This document shows positions 25,619 to 34,338 of a DNA stretch of 64,000 nt, piece after piece. The first letter of the stretch is position 1; each line of letters starts with the position of its first letter. Under the pieces are notes generated by a model. The model saw only the letters and a list, made by a program, of their open reading frames with translations. It was not told the DNA's origin and did not search any database. The position numbers and the translations under genes are program-made. This stretch comes from Streptococcus sp. S1 (GTDB lineage: Bacteria > Bacillota > Bacilli > Lactobacillales > Streptococcaceae). The stretch covers positions 833,001-897,000 of the forward strand of contig NZ_CP139418.1 in the NCBI RefSeq assembly GCF_034137685.1, read 5' to 3'.

Positions 25619-25764
25619 GACGTTATCCGCTTAGCCCTTTGTATCTTACTGAAATGAACACGGGCTGCGGATTGTGTCAAAAAGATGAATCCTCCTAGAA
25701 TCTTTTGGATTCTGCGTCGAATTCCCTATTTTGACTTTATCCGCTTAGCCCTTTGTATCTTACT
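25616..25764 (+). repeat. Dispersed intergenic repeat, copy A, with 35-bp direct repeats at both ends
   Basis: A 35-bp sequence at 25616-25650 recurs at 25730-25764 with one mismatch (key part TTATCCGCTTAGCCCTTTG). The unit 25652-25762 is strongly similar to the reverse complement of 52116-52225. It includes a small hairpin AGAATC...GATTCT at 25698-25713. The right edge runs into the stop codon of rsmG. Confidence 0.8.
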
Positions 25765-26476
25765 ACAATGGCCGCTTATTGGGCATACCTGCTTTTCTTG
25801 GGTATTTATTGGGGGTTTCTTTTTTCTTTTCTACAAGAGTGATATAGCGTGGATCCCCGTTTGGCAATTCATACTGTAGATTGTCTTCAACCTTGCTAAA
25901 TAGCAGGTTGAGGGCATTTTTGGCTTCTTCCAACTCTTCTGGAGCATTGCTGGCCTTGAGAGCAAGAAGCCGTCCTCCTACTTTCAGGTAAGGGATGGTC
26001 AGTTCAGAGAGGACCTGCATGCGGGCAACAGCGCGGGCAGTTACGATATCAAATTGGGCACGAAAGGCCTTGTCTTGTGCAAAGTCTTCAGCTCGTCCAT
26101 GGTAGAAATGAACCCCATTTAAGCCCAACTCTTCAGCCAGCAAGTGGAGAAAATTGATCCGCTTATTAAGGGAATCAATGATGGTCACATCCAGCTCAGG
26201 GAAAAGGATCTTCATGGGTAGGCTGGGAAAGCCAGCGCCAGCTCCGATATCCAGGAGACGGATGGGTTGGTTTTCGATCAGGCCCTGTAAAATGGGTGCG
26301 ATCGAATCATAAAAATGCTTGAGATAGACTTCGTCTTTTTCGGTGATGGCGGTGAGATTAATCTTTTCATTCCATTCCACGAGGAGCTCAAAATACCGTT
26401 CGTATTGCTCTTTTTGGCGATCAGTTAATGGGAAGCCGAGATCGGCTAAACGGACATAAAATTCTTCTGGTTTCAT
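25763..26476 (-). CDS. rsmG: 16S rRNA (guanine527-N7)-methyltransferase
   Basis: A 237-aa SAM-dependent methyltransferase that methylates G527 of 16S rRNA (formerly GidB). The SAM-binding loop is [17 protein letters not shown], followed by the acidic strand [13 protein letters not shown] and VTARAVARM. The C-terminus ends [10 protein letters not shown], the usual streptococcal ending, although its last codons lie inside a dispersed repeat. There is no Shine-Dalgarno before the ATG, and a minus-strand extended -10 lies only 6 nt upstream, so the mRNA is probably leaderless. Divergent from lemA. Confidence 0.95.
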   Translation of the reverse strand: MKPEEFYVRLADLGFPLTDRQKEQYERYFELLVEWNEKINLTAITEKDEVYLKHFYDSIAPILQGLIENQPIRLLDIGAGAGFPSLPMKILFPELDVTIIDSLNKRINFLHLLAEELGLNGVHFYHGRAEDFAQDKAFRAQFDIVTARAVARMQVLSELTIPYLKVGGRLLALKASNAPEELEEAKNALNLLFSKVEDNLQYELPNGDPRYITLVEKKKETPNKYPRKAGMPNKRPL

Positions 26477-26482
26477 GCTTTT

Positions 26483-26491
26483 ATTTTACCA
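26483..26491 (-). promoter_or_regulatory. Minus-strand extended -10 of rsmG, leaderless geometry
   Basis: Read on the minus strand: TGG TAAAAT, ending at 26483. The rsmG ATG begins at 26476, which is where transcription should start. Confidence 0.65.
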
Positions 26492-26507
26492 CAAAATAAG
26501 GGAAATT

Positions 26508-26516
26508 TGATATACT
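26508..26516 (+). promoter_or_regulatory. Extended -10 promoter of lemA-htpX
   Basis: TGA TATACT at 26508-26516, back to back with the rsmG promoter. Confidence 0.6.
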
Positions 26517-26546
26517 GGTAGAAAGAAATGAAAGGAATTCAATAAA

Positions 26547-27107
26547 ATGATTTGGATTATTCTTGGGATCATTGTGGTCCTTGTGTTGATTGTAGTAGGA
26601 GTTTACAACGGTTTGGTGAAAAGCCGCATGCAAACTCGTGAAGCATGGAGTCAAATTGATGTGCAATTGAAACGTCGGAATGACTTGATTCCAAACTTGA
26701 TCGAAACCGTTAAAGGCTATGCCAAGTACGAAGGAGATACACTAGCAAAAGTGACTCAACTTCGCCAACAAGTAGCGCAAGCTTCTTCACCTGCAGAAGC
26801 AATGGCAGCCAGTGATGCTCTTTCACGCCAAGTAGCAGGCATCTTTGCGGTGGCTGAAAATTACCCAGACTTGAAAGCCAACACCAACTTCATGCAATTG
26901 CAAGAAGAATTGACCAACACAGAAAACAAAATTTCTTATGCTCGTCAATTGTACAATAGTGTCACAAGCAATTACAATGTCAAGTTGGAAACTTTCCCAA
27001 CAAACGTGATTGCTGGAATGTTCGGCTTCAGACAAGCTGAATTTCTTCAAGTGCCTGAAGAAGAAAAAGCAGTACCAAAGGTGGACTTTAGCGGATTAGG
27101 AGACTAA
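26547..27107 (+). CDS. lemA: LemA family protein
   Basis: A 186-aa protein with one N-terminal membrane helix (about residues 2-22, [20 protein letters not shown]) and a long four-helix LemA domain. The conserved [20 protein letters not shown] and the [19 protein letters not shown] block are visible. LemA proteins are membrane-anchored with the helical body usually on the outer side; function is poorly known. They are nearly always coupled to htpX in streptococci, as here, with 1 nt between stop and start. Confidence 0.92.
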   Translation: MIWIILGIIVVLVLIVVGVYNGLVKSRMQTREAWSQIDVQLKRRNDLIPNLIETVKGYAKYEGDTLAKVTQLRQQVAQASSPAEAMAASDALSRQVAGIFAVAENYPDLKANTNFMQLQEELTNTENKISYARQLYNSVTSNYNVKLETFPTNVIAGMFGFRQAEFLQVPEEEKAVPKVDFSGLGD

Positions 27108-27108
27108 T

Positions 27109-28005
27109 ATGCTCTTTGACCAAATTGCAAGCAATAAAAGGAGAACCTGGATTCTCCTTATTGCTTTTTTCATACTCTTAGCTCTTATCGGAGCAGCCGT
27201 TGGTTACCTCTGGTTAGGCTCCTCCCTTGGTGGCGTCATCCTAGCTTTGATTATTGGTGGAATCTATGCCTTTAGCATGGTTTTTCAATCCACCGAAGTT
27301 GTCATGCGGATGAATGGGGCGCGTGAGGTAACGGAAGAGCAAGCCCCTCAACTCTACCATATTGTACAAGATATGGCTATGGTAGCCCAGATCCCCATGC
27401 CTCGGGTCTATATTGTAGATGATCCTTCTATGAATGCATTTGCGACAGGGTCCAATCCTCAAAATGCTGCTGTTGCAGCAACGACAGGTCTTCTAGCTGT
27501 GATGAACCGTGAGGAATTGGAGGGAGTCATCGGACATGAAGTCAGCCACATTCGCAATTACGATATTCGCATCTCTACGATTGCAGTGGCCCTTGCCAGT
27601 GCCATCACCATGCTTTCTAGCATTGGTGGCCGGATGATGTGGTGGGGCGGTGGCCGTAGCCGGGACGATGATCGAGAAGGTAGCGGTGGTTTAGAAATTA
27701 TTATTCTGATCCTTTCCTTGCTTGCCATCGTTTTAGCGCCATTAGCAGCGACCCTGGTCCAGTTAGCCATTTCTCGTCAACGGGAGTTCCTAGCAGACGC
27801 TTCAAGTGTCGAATTGACACGGAATCCTCAAGGGATGATCAATGCTTTGTTAAAACTAGACAATAGCGAACCCATGCAACGACATGTCGATGATGCGAGC
27901 AGTGCTCTTTTTATCAACGATCCAAAAAAAGAATCCGGATTGCAAAAACTCTTTTATACCCACCCACCCATTGCTGAACGGGTGGCTCGCCTAAGAAAAA
28001 TGTAA
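27109..28005 (+). CDS. htpX: Membrane zinc metalloprotease HtpX
   Basis: A 298-aa M48 protease. Two N-terminal helices (about 14-34 and 41-60), catalytic HEVSH at 143-147 ([12 protein letters not shown]), two further hydrophobic segments (about 155-170, 192-215) and the third ligand region [19 protein letters not shown]. HtpX degrades misfolded membrane proteins. A Gly/Arg-rich loop [15 protein letters not shown] lies between helices. Second gene of the lemA operon. Confidence 0.95.
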   Translation: MLFDQIASNKRRTWILLIAFFILLALIGAAVGYLWLGSSLGGVILALIIGGIYAFSMVFQSTEVVMRMNGAREVTEEQAPQLYHIVQDMAMVAQIPMPRVYIVDDPSMNAFATGSNPQNAAVAATTGLLAVMNREELEGVIGHEVSHIRNYDIRISTIAVALASAITMLSSIGGRMMWWGGGRSRDDDREGSGGLEIIILILSLLAIVLAPLAATLVQLAISRQREFLADASSVELTRNPQGMINALLKLDNSEPMQRHVDDASSALFINDPKKESGLQKLFYTHPPIAERVARLRKM

Positions 28006-28011
28006 AATAAA

Positions 28012-28040
28012 AAATCCACCAAACGGTGGACTTTTTATTT
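28012..28040. terminator. Bidirectional terminator between htpX and the MFS gene
   Basis: TCCACC (28015-28020), an AAAC loop and GGTGGA (28025-28030) are followed by CTTTTTATTT on the plus strand and by a T-rich run on the minus strand. It serves both convergent genes. Confidence 0.8.
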
Positions 28041-29252
28041 GGTTGTTAAGAGGAGGGTAGTGAAACCAAGCATGGCAAAGGTCCCCCAAGCTAGGGGAAG
28101 GCTCCAGATAGCTAGACTAGAAAAGAGAGCTGTCCCAAGTGGCATGGCAAAGCTGACCATCAGTCCTAAAAAGCTAGAGGTAGAAGCTAATTTTTCAGCA
28201 GGTAATTTGCTCATTAAAAGACTGGAAACTTTTGGGTTGATTTTTGCTACAAGATAACCAAGGAAAGTGATGAGTAGAAGAGAAAGAATGTCCCAGTGTA
28301 CCAGGATATTTGTGAGCCCAAGCATGGTCAGCCCACCTGCGATCCACAGGAGGATATGATGGAGCGATTGTTTGGAAAAATAGTCATGGGGTGTCAAGCT
28401 AGCCCAGACCATGCTTAAAATAGTCACAGCCTCTAAGATCAAGAGGGATTGGCTAAAACTCAACTGAAAGAAGGGGGAGTGAAGCAGTTGCAAATTGTAG
28501 ATACCAGAGATGGATCCCCCTAGGGCATTGATGAGAACCAATGAGAAGAGCAACTTGCCAAAGTGGTGAACCTCCTCATCTGCAAAAATACTTTTTGCGT
28601 TCTGGTACATCTCTTGGCAATCGTGTACCAAAGATTTCTTACTTTTGGGCTCAATGACGGGAGCATGTGTCAGCTGCTTTTTTCTCATCAGGAGACAAGT
28701 GGAAGACAGGAGAAAAGTCACGGCATTGATCGAAGCGACCAGGGCAAAATTTTGATGGCTGATAGCTAACAGCCAAACTCCTAGAGCTTGTCCAGAAATC
28801 GAACAGACCATGCTAAGCAGTTGGTTGAAGGAATAGGCCTCCATCAAATCCTCGTCGAGGATGTTCTTTTTCATGATGGGGAGTTGCAAGCCTCCGCGAT
28901 AATCACTCAAACAATCTGAAACAATGTTTAAAAAGCAAACAATCGAAAAGGCTAGGTAACCCGGAATCTTGGTCATGAGAGCAATAAGGATGAAGAGGAT
29001 GGCTTGAAGATAGCCAATGCGGATCAACCAGTTAGCTTTTTTCTTCGTGCGGTCAGCCTTCATACCAACAAAAATGGTAAAGAGGCTAGGAATAAATACA
29101 ATTAGATTGGCAATGCCAACTGCCAGGCTCGGTTGCGGCATACTGGCAGCAAAGACCACAAAGACCAGATTGTAGATGGCAGCACCAAGGGTATTCAAAA
29201 AGCGAGAAAGGCTGAGTAAGGCAAAAATTTTATTACGAGCTAAGAGTTTCAT
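28035..29252 (-). CDS. MFS transporter
   Basis: A 405-aa membrane protein with about 12 hydrophobic helices and a cytoplasmic mid-loop (residues about 195-225, EPKSKKSLVHDCQEMYQNAK). The helix 2-3 loop GMKADRTKKKANWLIRIG fits the MFS motif A. It resembles small drug/peptide exporters of streptococci; substrate unknown. Its ATG overlaps the stop of a 58-aa ORF upstream (TTATGA), so both are co-translated. An Rgg-family regulator lies directly upstream in the same orientation, behind a terminator, suggesting Rgg control. Confidence 0.82.
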   Translation of the reverse strand: MKLLARNKIFALLSLSRFLNTLGAAIYNLVFVVFAASMPQPSLAVGIANLIVFIPSLFTIFVGMKADRTKKKANWLIRIGYLQAILFILIALMTKIPGYLAFSIVCFLNIVSDCLSDYRGGLQLPIMKKNILDEDLMEAYSFNQLLSMVCSISGQALGVWLLAISHQNFALVASINAVTFLLSSTCLLMRKKQLTHAPVIEPKSKKSLVHDCQEMYQNAKSIFADEEVHHFGKLLFSLVLINALGGSISGIYNLQLLHSPFFQLSFSQSLLILEAVTILSMVWASLTPHDYFSKQSLHHILLWIAGGLTMLGLTNILVHWDILSLLLITFLGYLVAKINPKVSSLLMSKLPAEKLASTSSFLGLMVSFAMPLGTALFSSLAIWSLPLAWGTFAMLGFTTLLLTTK

Positions 29253-29425
29253 AAGCCTTCCTCCTTCACGTGATCAGTTGCTAGGACTTGTTTGATAGAT
29301 CGAACGATCTGTTTGAAGAGATCTAGTTTCTCATCATCAGAGAGAAGAAGTTCCTGATCCTTCAGATAAACGCTGGTATGTGAGAGAAGAAAGCGGAGGA
29401 AGTGGTTTTTTAGTTTGGTCATCAT
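29249..29425 (-). CDS. Short 58-aa protein translationally coupled to the MFS gene
   Basis: The frame runs from ATG at 29425 to TGA at 29251-29249. It begins MMTKLKNHFLRFLLSHTSVY and contains KDQELLLSDDEKLDLFKQIV, ending KEEGL. AAGAAGG sits 8 nt before the first ATG (ATGATG). It is amphipathic, with no signal peptide or known domain. The stop overlaps the MFS start, which argues that it is real. It is not a typical SHP pheromone, which would be shorter and hydrophobic. Function unknown. Confidence 0.6.
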   Translation of the reverse strand: MMTKLKNHFLRFLLSHTSVYLKDQELLLSDDEKLDLFKQIVRSIKQVLATDHVKEEGL

Positions 29426-29458
29426 GGGAAAAACCTTCTTTCTTTACTTGATAGTCCT

Positions 29459-29464
29459 ATTGTA
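29459..29464 (-). promoter_or_regulatory. -10 of the small ORF-MFS operon
   Basis: TACAAT on the minus strand with no recognisable -35 (T-rich only), as expected for an activator-dependent promoter. Confidence 0.5.
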
Positions 29465-29490
29465 AACCTAAAAAGCAAGAAAAAATTAAT

Positions 29491-29506
29491 GTTGCATATT
29501 TTCAAC
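29491..29506. promoter_or_regulatory. Candidate Rgg operator
   Basis: GTTGCATATTTTCAAC is an inverted repeat (GTTG-8-CAAC), centred about 34 bp upstream of the MFS-operon -10 and just downstream of the rgg terminator. Confidence 0.4.
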
Positions 29507-29537
29507 AAAAACTCACAGAGTAGATCTGTGAGTTTTT
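29507..29537. terminator. Terminator of the rgg gene
   Basis: A 13-bp stem, AAAAACTCACAGA with TCTGTGAGTTTTT (29507-29519 with 29525-29537). It overlaps the rgg stop codon and gives a T-run on the minus strand. Confidence 0.85.
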
Positions 29538-30396
29538 AGGATTTATTGATCAGTTCTCGCAGGCCCTGTTTGTAGTAGTTGGCACTGTCCTTACAATCCA
29601 GAATAGAGAGAACCTGGATGGCCTGTTCCATCTTTTCAAGACCGATTTCTTTTTCTCCCTTTCGATAGAGAAATTCTCCTTTGGCGTAGAGATAAACCGT
29701 CCGAAGGTAGGCTTCGTTCTCAGAGTAAAAGTGGTCGTTAATTAGGTGGTCAAAAAAAGATGCATCTTCAAATTCATTTGAACTAATGGCGAGAAAGAAG
29801 CCATTAAGGAAAATAGAATTGATGGCAGGACGAGAGGAATCTAGGAGAAGCTTGAAATCCTCCCGTTGGACCAACTCCTCTGTGTATTGTCGATAGAGCT
29901 GACTAGAGAAAAGAGGAGAGGTCAGTGAAAATAGGCTTAACTCAAAATTTCCCCAGACCATGACAGAGAAGAGGTAGTCATAGAGGAAATCTAGTTCCTC
30001 TTGGCTAGCAGCCAACTCTACCTCAGGATATAAGCCAAGTATTTTGGCCTTGAGAATAATGCTGGCTAAGAAGTCTTCTTTTTTCTGATATTTCTGATAG
30101 GCTTGCTGGTAGCTTTGGTACAAGGCTTGATCGTGTTCCAAGCTCATGTTTTCATAGTGCTCTTTCAACAATTTGGGGATAAAGGAGTGCTGATCGATTC
30201 CTGCTAGATGAGAAAACTCACTGAGGCTGGTTTTGATCTGTTGCAAAGCCTGAAAAAACCGTTGCGTCGTCAGGTCATTTTCTCCTCTTTCAAATCGAGA
30301 TAGCATGGAGCGCGAAAATTCGCCACCCGTAGCCTCCTCTAGAGAGATGTGGCGACTTTCACGTATTTGCCGAAAAACAGCTCCGATTTCTTTCAT
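29536..30396 (-). CDS. Rgg/GadR/MutR family transcriptional regulator
   Basis: A 286-aa regulator. An N-terminal HTH_XRE domain (about 1-62: MKEIGAVFRQIRESRHISLEEA, FSRSMLSRFERGENDLTTQRFF) is followed by the all-helical Rgg C-terminal repeat domain that binds short peptides in many members. The start at 30396 has GAGGAG with a 5-nt spacer; a longer frame to 30477 would need a TTG with no binding site. No adjacent SHP-type pheromone gene is recognisable. The likely targets are the small ORF and MFS transporter just downstream (inference). Confidence 0.85.
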   Translation of the reverse strand: MKEIGAVFRQIRESRHISLEEATGGEFSRSMLSRFERGENDLTTQRFFQALQQIKTSLSEFSHLAGIDQHSFIPKLLKEHYENMSLEHDQALYQSYQQAYQKYQKKEDFLASIILKAKILGLYPEVELAASQEELDFLYDYLFSVMVWGNFELSLFSLTSPLFSSQLYRQYTEELVQREDFKLLLDSSRPAINSIFLNGFFLAISSNEFEDASFFDHLINDHFYSENEAYLRTVYLYAKGEFLYRKGEKEIGLEKMEQAIQVLSILDCKDSANYYKQGLRELINKS

Positions 30397-30506
30397 GAAT
30401 TCTCCTCTATCTAACAATGCCCTAGCCAGTGACCCTCTTTTGTCCAAGAGATGGTGGGACCTTGTGTACAACACCAATTGGCCTAGTTACTGTATCTTTT
30501 TTCATG

Positions 30507-30515
30507 ATTATAACA
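30507..30515 (-). promoter_or_regulatory. Extended -10 promoter of rgg
   Basis: TGT TATAAT on the minus strand, about 105 nt before the rgg start, giving a long untranslated leader. Confidence 0.5.
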
Positions 30516-30553
30516 AATTTTTGAGGAGACTTCTTGGTTGAGGGGCAGCTTCA

Positions 30554-30562
30554 TGATATACT
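30554..30562 (+). promoter_or_regulatory. Extended -10 promoter of yceD
   Basis: TGA TATACT at 30554-30562, 31 nt before the yceD start. Confidence 0.6.
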
Positions 30563-30593
30563 AGTAGTATCTAGAAGATTTGAGGACAAAAGA

Positions 30594-31133
30594 ATGAACC
30601 TATTTACACAAGAAATCCGTAAAAATCCTGAAGGACTAGCCTTTGATCAAGAGTTGGATTTGCTCAAAGAATTGCAAAAGCGTAATCCAGAAATTCTTGA
30701 TTTAAAGAATGTGACTGCGACAGGACGAGTAGCCTATGATACAGGCCTCTATGTCTTGGATTACCAGTTGAGCTATACCATCGTTTTGGCATCTAGCCGA
30801 AGCATGGAGCCTGTTGAGCTTCAAGAGAGCTATCCTGTAACAGAGGTGTTTGCGGAGGATGTACAGTCTGACGCAGATATCGAGGCCCTAGAGGAAGACT
30901 TGATCCTTCCAATCGAAGGTGGGAAGATTGACCTGAGTGAGAGTGTAGCGGATAATATTCTGCTCAATATTCCTCTCAAGGTTCTCACTCCAGAAGAAGA
31001 GGCTGGACAAGGTTTTATCGAAGGCAATGATTGGAAAATCCTATCCGAAGAAGAATACCAAGCCGCTCAAGCGATTAAGAAAGAAGAAAACAGTCCTTTC
31101 GCCGGTCTAAATGGCTTGTTTGACGAAGAATAA
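30594..31133 (+). CDS. yceD: YceD/DUF177 family protein (23S rRNA accumulation factor)
   Basis: A 179-aa soluble acidic protein. DUF177 features: LDLKNVTATGRVAYDTGLYVLDYQLSYTIVLASSRSMEPV, then acidic strands EDLILPIEGGKIDLSESVADNILLNIPLKVL. In E. coli the family (YceD) is needed for 23S rRNA accumulation; in other bacteria the gene precedes rpmF, which is not the case here. The usual CxRCL cysteines are missing. The ATG at 30594 follows GAGGA; an upstream start at 30534 would overlap the promoter. Confidence 0.82.
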   Translation: MNLFTQEIRKNPEGLAFDQELDLLKELQKRNPEILDLKNVTATGRVAYDTGLYVLDYQLSYTIVLASSRSMEPVELQESYPVTEVFAEDVQSDADIEALEEDLILPIEGGKIDLSESVADNILLNIPLKVLTPEEEAGQGFIEGNDWKILSEEEYQAAQAIKKEENSPFAGLNGLFDEE

Positions 31134-31171
31134 GCTAGAGATTGCATTTGATAAATTTAGACATAAATACA

Positions 31172-31201
31172 GGTCTTTTCTTTGAGGAAAGGCCTTCTTT
31201 T
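31172..31201 (+). terminator. Terminator of yceD
   Basis: GGTCTTTTC with GGAAAGGCC (31172-31180 with 31186-31194), then TTCTTTT. Confidence 0.75.
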
Positions 31202-31240
31202 GATATACTAGGATTAATAAACAACAGAGGGGAGACCCCT
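31201..31240 (+). promoter_or_regulatory. Promoter and leader hairpin of the flotillin gene
   Basis: Extended -10 TGA TATACT at 31201-31209. The leader then has AGGGG-AGA-CCCCT (31228-31240), a compact hairpin directly ahead of the ribosome binding site AAGGAG (31244-31249). Confidence 0.55.
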
Positions 31241-31256
31241 AAAAAGGAGAAAAAGT

Positions 31257-32735
31257 ATGGATACTTTATTTATTCCAGGTTGGTTGATTACCGGCCTAAT
31301 AGTCGCAGTTATTATTTTGATTTTGCTTGTTAAAGGTTATGTGAACGCTAAACCCAACGAAGTCGTGGTCATTACCGGTCTTCGGAAGCAACGTCACTTG
31401 CGTGGGAAAGCTGGCTTTATGATTCCCTTTGTCGAACAACGCTCTTATCTTGATATTGAGCAATTCTCGACAGATGTTCGGACGTCAGAAGCAGTCCCAA
31501 CATTGGACTTCATTAACGTCCGTGCCGATGCGGCTGTTAAATTAAAAATTGGTACAACCGATGAAATGATTGCCCGGGCTGCAGAAAACTTCTTGAACTG
31601 GAATACGACAGATATTTCCAACTCTGTTCAAGATGTCTTGGAAGGAAACCTGCGGGAAGTGATCGGTCAGATGGAACTACGTAAGATGGTCAATGACCGT
31701 CAAGAGTTTGCCTCAAAAGTGCAAGACAACGTAGCGCCAGACTTGGCTAAAATGGGTCTAGAAGTCATCGCCTTTACGGTTCAATCCTTCTCTGATGAAG
31801 GGGGAGTCATCGATAACCTCGGGATTGAAAATGTTGAAACCATTAAGAAAGATGCCTTGATTGCCAAAGCCAAAGCAGAACGCGAACGCAAGGAAGTCGA
31901 AGCAGAACAAGATAAATTGGCCAACGACAAACGCGTCGCTGCCGATCTTGAAATCGCGCAAAAACAAAACGAATTAAAACTCAAACAAGCAGCCCTCAAG
32001 CAAGAAGCAGATATTGCCCAAGCAAAAGCAGATGCCGCTAAAGGGATTGAGGCAGAAGTGCAACGTCGTGAACAAGAGCGCGTGGCAGCCGAAGCCAATA
32101 TCATGAAACAGGAAAAAGAAGCGGAAGTCAAAGAGCGCGAAGTTAAGGTTCGTGAGCAAGAATTGGATGCCAACATCCGCAAACAAGCTGAAGCTGAAAA
32201 ATATGCGCGTCAACAAGCTGCAGAAGCAGAATTGATCGAACGTCAACGCAAGGCGGAAGCAGAACTCTTCGAAACACAAAAAGAAGCCGAAGCTCGAAAA
32301 GCTCAAGCCGAAGCTGAGAAATTTGCCCAATTGCAAGAGGCCGAAGCTATTGAAGCCAAAGGTCGTGCCGAGGCTGAAGCCATTCGCTTGAAACTGGAAG
32401 CTGAAGCCAAAGGTTTGGACCAAAAGGCCGAAGCGATGAAGAAAATGCAAGAAGCAGCCATTACTGAAATGGTCGTTGACAAGTTGCCTGAAATTGCGCG
32501 TGCTGTCGCTGAACCATTAACCAAGGTAGATAAGATTACCATGTACGGGGAAGGCAATGCTTCTAAGATGGTGGGTGATATTATGCAAAGTATCGACCAA
32601 GTCTCTCAAGGAGCTGGATTTGATATTCGTCAATTGCTAGCAGGAGCTCTTGGGGTCAATATGACGGTCAATAAACTCAAAGAAGGAGAACAACCGGTCA
32701 TTGAAGCAGAGGAGTTGGCTTCTAAAGAAGATTAA
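31257..32735 (+). CDS. Flotillin family protein (SPFH domain)
   Basis: A 492-aa membrane scaffold. One N-terminal helix (about residues 7-25), then the SPFH/PHB domain (about 30-205; NEVVVITGLRKQRHLRGKAGFMIPFVEQ), then a very long Ala/Glu-rich coiled coil (about 205-400) with repeated AEAE/KAEAE stretches, and a C-terminal oligomerisation part ITEMVVDKLPEIARAVAEPLTKVDKIT. Bacterial flotillins (FloT/YqiK) organise membrane microdomains and affect fluidity and protein complexes. Monocistronic with its own leader hairpin and terminator. Confidence 0.93.
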   Translation: MDTLFIPGWLITGLIVAVIILILLVKGYVNAKPNEVVVITGLRKQRHLRGKAGFMIPFVEQRSYLDIEQFSTDVRTSEAVPTLDFINVRADAAVKLKIGTTDEMIARAAENFLNWNTTDISNSVQDVLEGNLREVIGQMELRKMVNDRQEFASKVQDNVAPDLAKMGLEVIAFTVQSFSDEGGVIDNLGIENVETIKKDALIAKAKAERERKEVEAEQDKLANDKRVAADLEIAQKQNELKLKQAALKQEADIAQAKADAAKGIEAEVQRREQERVAAEANIMKQEKEAEVKEREVKVREQELDANIRKQAEAEKYARQQAAEAELIERQRKAEAELFETQKEAEARKAQAEAEKFAQLQEAEAIEAKGRAEAEAIRLKLEAEAKGLDQKAEAMKKMQEAAITEMVVDKLPEIARAVAEPLTKVDKITMYGEGNASKMVGDIMQSIDQVSQGAGFDIRQLLAGALGVNMTVNKLKEGEQPVIEAEELASKED

Positions 32736-32748
32736 TACCATTCTTAAG

Positions 32749-32787
32749 AAAGTGTCTGAGAACTGTTTCTCGGGCACTTTTGTTTTT
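32749..32787 (+). terminator. Terminator of the flotillin gene
   Basis: A 14-bp stem with wobbles (32749-32762 with 32767-32780) is followed by a T5 run. Confidence 0.82.
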
Positions 32788-32867
32788 AAGATCAAATGAC
32801 TTGCATGATCTTCTCCCTCTTGGAGAAGGCGGGAAGCTATTTTCTGCTTTCTTTTGAGGAGGAAAAA

Positions 32868-32876
32868 TGGTAGAAT
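32868..32876 (+). promoter_or_regulatory. Extended -10 promoter of gnd-ritR
   Basis: TGG TAGAAT at 32868-32876, 28 nt before the gnd start. Confidence 0.6.
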
Positions 32877-32904
32877 AAAGGCAAACTATAAAGAGGAGTG
32901 TCAC

Positions 32905-34329
32905 ATGACTAAAGCAAACTTTGGTGTTGTTGGTATGGCCGTAATGGGTCGTAACCTTGCCCTTAATATCGAATCTCGTGGCTACACAGTTGCCATTTTT
33001 AACCGTAGTAAAGAAAAAACAGAAGATGTGATTGCTTGCCATCCTGATAAAAACTTTGTGCCAAGCTATGATATCGAAAGCTTCGTAAACTCTATCGAAA
33101 AACCACGTCGTATCATGCTCATGGTTCAAGCAGGACCTGGTACAGACGCAACTATCCAAGCCCTTCTTCCACACTTGGACAAAGGTGACATCTTGATCGA
33201 CGGAGGAAACACTTTCTATAAAGATACTATCCGTCGTAACGAAGAGTTGGCGAATTCAGGGATCAACTTTATTGGTACTGGTGTATCTGGTGGGGAAAAA
33301 GGCGCCCTTGAAGGTCCTTCAATCATGCCTGGTGGACAAAAAGAAGCGTATGACTTGGTAGCTGACGTTCTTGAAGAAATCTCTGCAAAAGCGCCTGAAG
33401 ATGGAAAACCATGTGTGACTTACATCGGTCCTGATGGAGCTGGTCACTACGTGAAAATGGTCCACAACGGTATCGAGTACGGGGATATGCAATTGATCGC
33501 AGAAAGCTATGACCTCATGCAACACTTGCTTGGTCTTTCTGCAGAAGACATGGCTGAAATCTTCACTGAATGGAACAAGGGTGAATTGGACAGCTACTTG
33601 ATCGAAATCACTGCTGATATCTTGAAACGCAAAGACGACGAAGGTCAAGATGGACCAATCGTAGACTACATCTTGGACGCTGCAGGAAACAAAGGAACTG
33701 GTAAATGGACTAGCCAATCAGCGCTTGACCTTGGTGTGCCATTGTCACTCATCACTGAGTCAGTATTTGCCCGTTACATCTCTGCCTACAAAGAAGAACG
33801 TGTACACGCTAGCAAGGTTCTTCCAAAACCAGCTGCATTCAAATTTGAAGGAGACAAGGCTGAGTTGATCGAAAAAATTCGTCAAGCCCTTTACTTCTCA
33901 AAAATCATCTCTTACGCACAAGGTTTTGCGCAATTGCGTGTTGCTTCTAAAGAAAACAACTGGAACTTGCCATTTGCGGACATCGCATCTATCTGGCGCG
34001 ATGGATGTATCATCCGTTCTCGTTTCTTGCAAAAGATCACAGATGCTTACAACCGCGATGCAGATCTTGCTAACCTTCTATTGGATGAGTACTTCTTAGA
34101 TGTTACTGCTAAGTACCAACAATCAGTTCGGGATATCGTAGCTCTTGCTGTTCAAGCTGGTGTACCCGTACCAACCTTCTCAGCAGCCATCACTTACTTT
34201 GATAGCTACCGTTCAGAGGATCTTCCAGCAAACTTGATCCAAGCACAACGTGACTACTTTGGTGCTCACACTTACCAACGTAAAGACAAAGAAGGTACCT
34301 TCCACTATTCTTGGTACGACGAAAAATAA
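32905..34329 (+). CDS. gnd: 6-phosphogluconate dehydrogenase, decarboxylating
   Basis: A 474-aa pentose-phosphate enzyme: 6-phosphogluconate plus NADP+ gives ribulose 5-phosphate, CO2 and NADPH. NADP loop [18 protein letters not shown] at the second strand, substrate loop [13 protein letters not shown], and the catalytic Lys in [17 protein letters not shown]-terminal helical domain with YFGAHTYQR. The ATG at 32905 follows AAGAGGAG; a longer frame from 32854 overlaps the promoter. Followed 9 nt later by ritR, the same pairing as in pneumococcus. Confidence 0.97.
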   Translation: MTKANFGVVGMAVMGRNLALNIESRGYTVAIFNRSKEKTEDVIACHPDKNFVPSYDIESFVNSIEKPRRIMLMVQAGPGTDATIQALLPHLDKGDILIDGGNTFYKDTIRRNEELANSGINFIGTGVSGGEKGALEGPSIMPGGQKEAYDLVADVLEEISAKAPEDGKPCVTYIGPDGAGHYVKMVHNGIEYGDMQLIAESYDLMQHLLGLSAEDMAEIFTEWNKGELDSYLIEITADILKRKDDEGQDGPIVDYILDAAGNKGTGKWTSQSALDLGVPLSLITESVFARYISAYKEERVHASKVLPKPAAFKFEGDKAELIEKIRQALYFSKIISYAQGFAQLRVASKENNWNLPFADIASIWRDGCIIRSRFLQKITDAYNRDADLANLLLDEYFLDVTAKYQQSVRDIVALAVQAGVPVPTFSAAITYFDSYRSEDLPANLIQAQRDYFGAHTYQRKDKEGTFHYSWYDEK

Positions 34330-34338
34330 TCTTGCTCT

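Noticed and set aside
25685..25879. 64-aa plus-strand open frame between PfkB and rsmG
   Set aside because: It consists of the dispersed repeat followed by antisense of the rsmG 3' end.
30397..30477. 27-residue N-terminal extension of the Rgg regulator
   Set aside because: It would need a TTG start without a binding site; the HTH domain begins at the ATG 30396 with GAGGAG.
31974..32450. 158-aa minus-strand frame inside the flotillin gene
   Set aside because: A by-product of the Ala/Glu-rich coiled-coil codon pattern; the plus-strand flotillin is clear.
32854..32904. 17-residue extension of Gnd
   Set aside because: It includes the -10 region of the promoter; [10 protein letters not shown] at 32905 follows a good AAGAGGAG.
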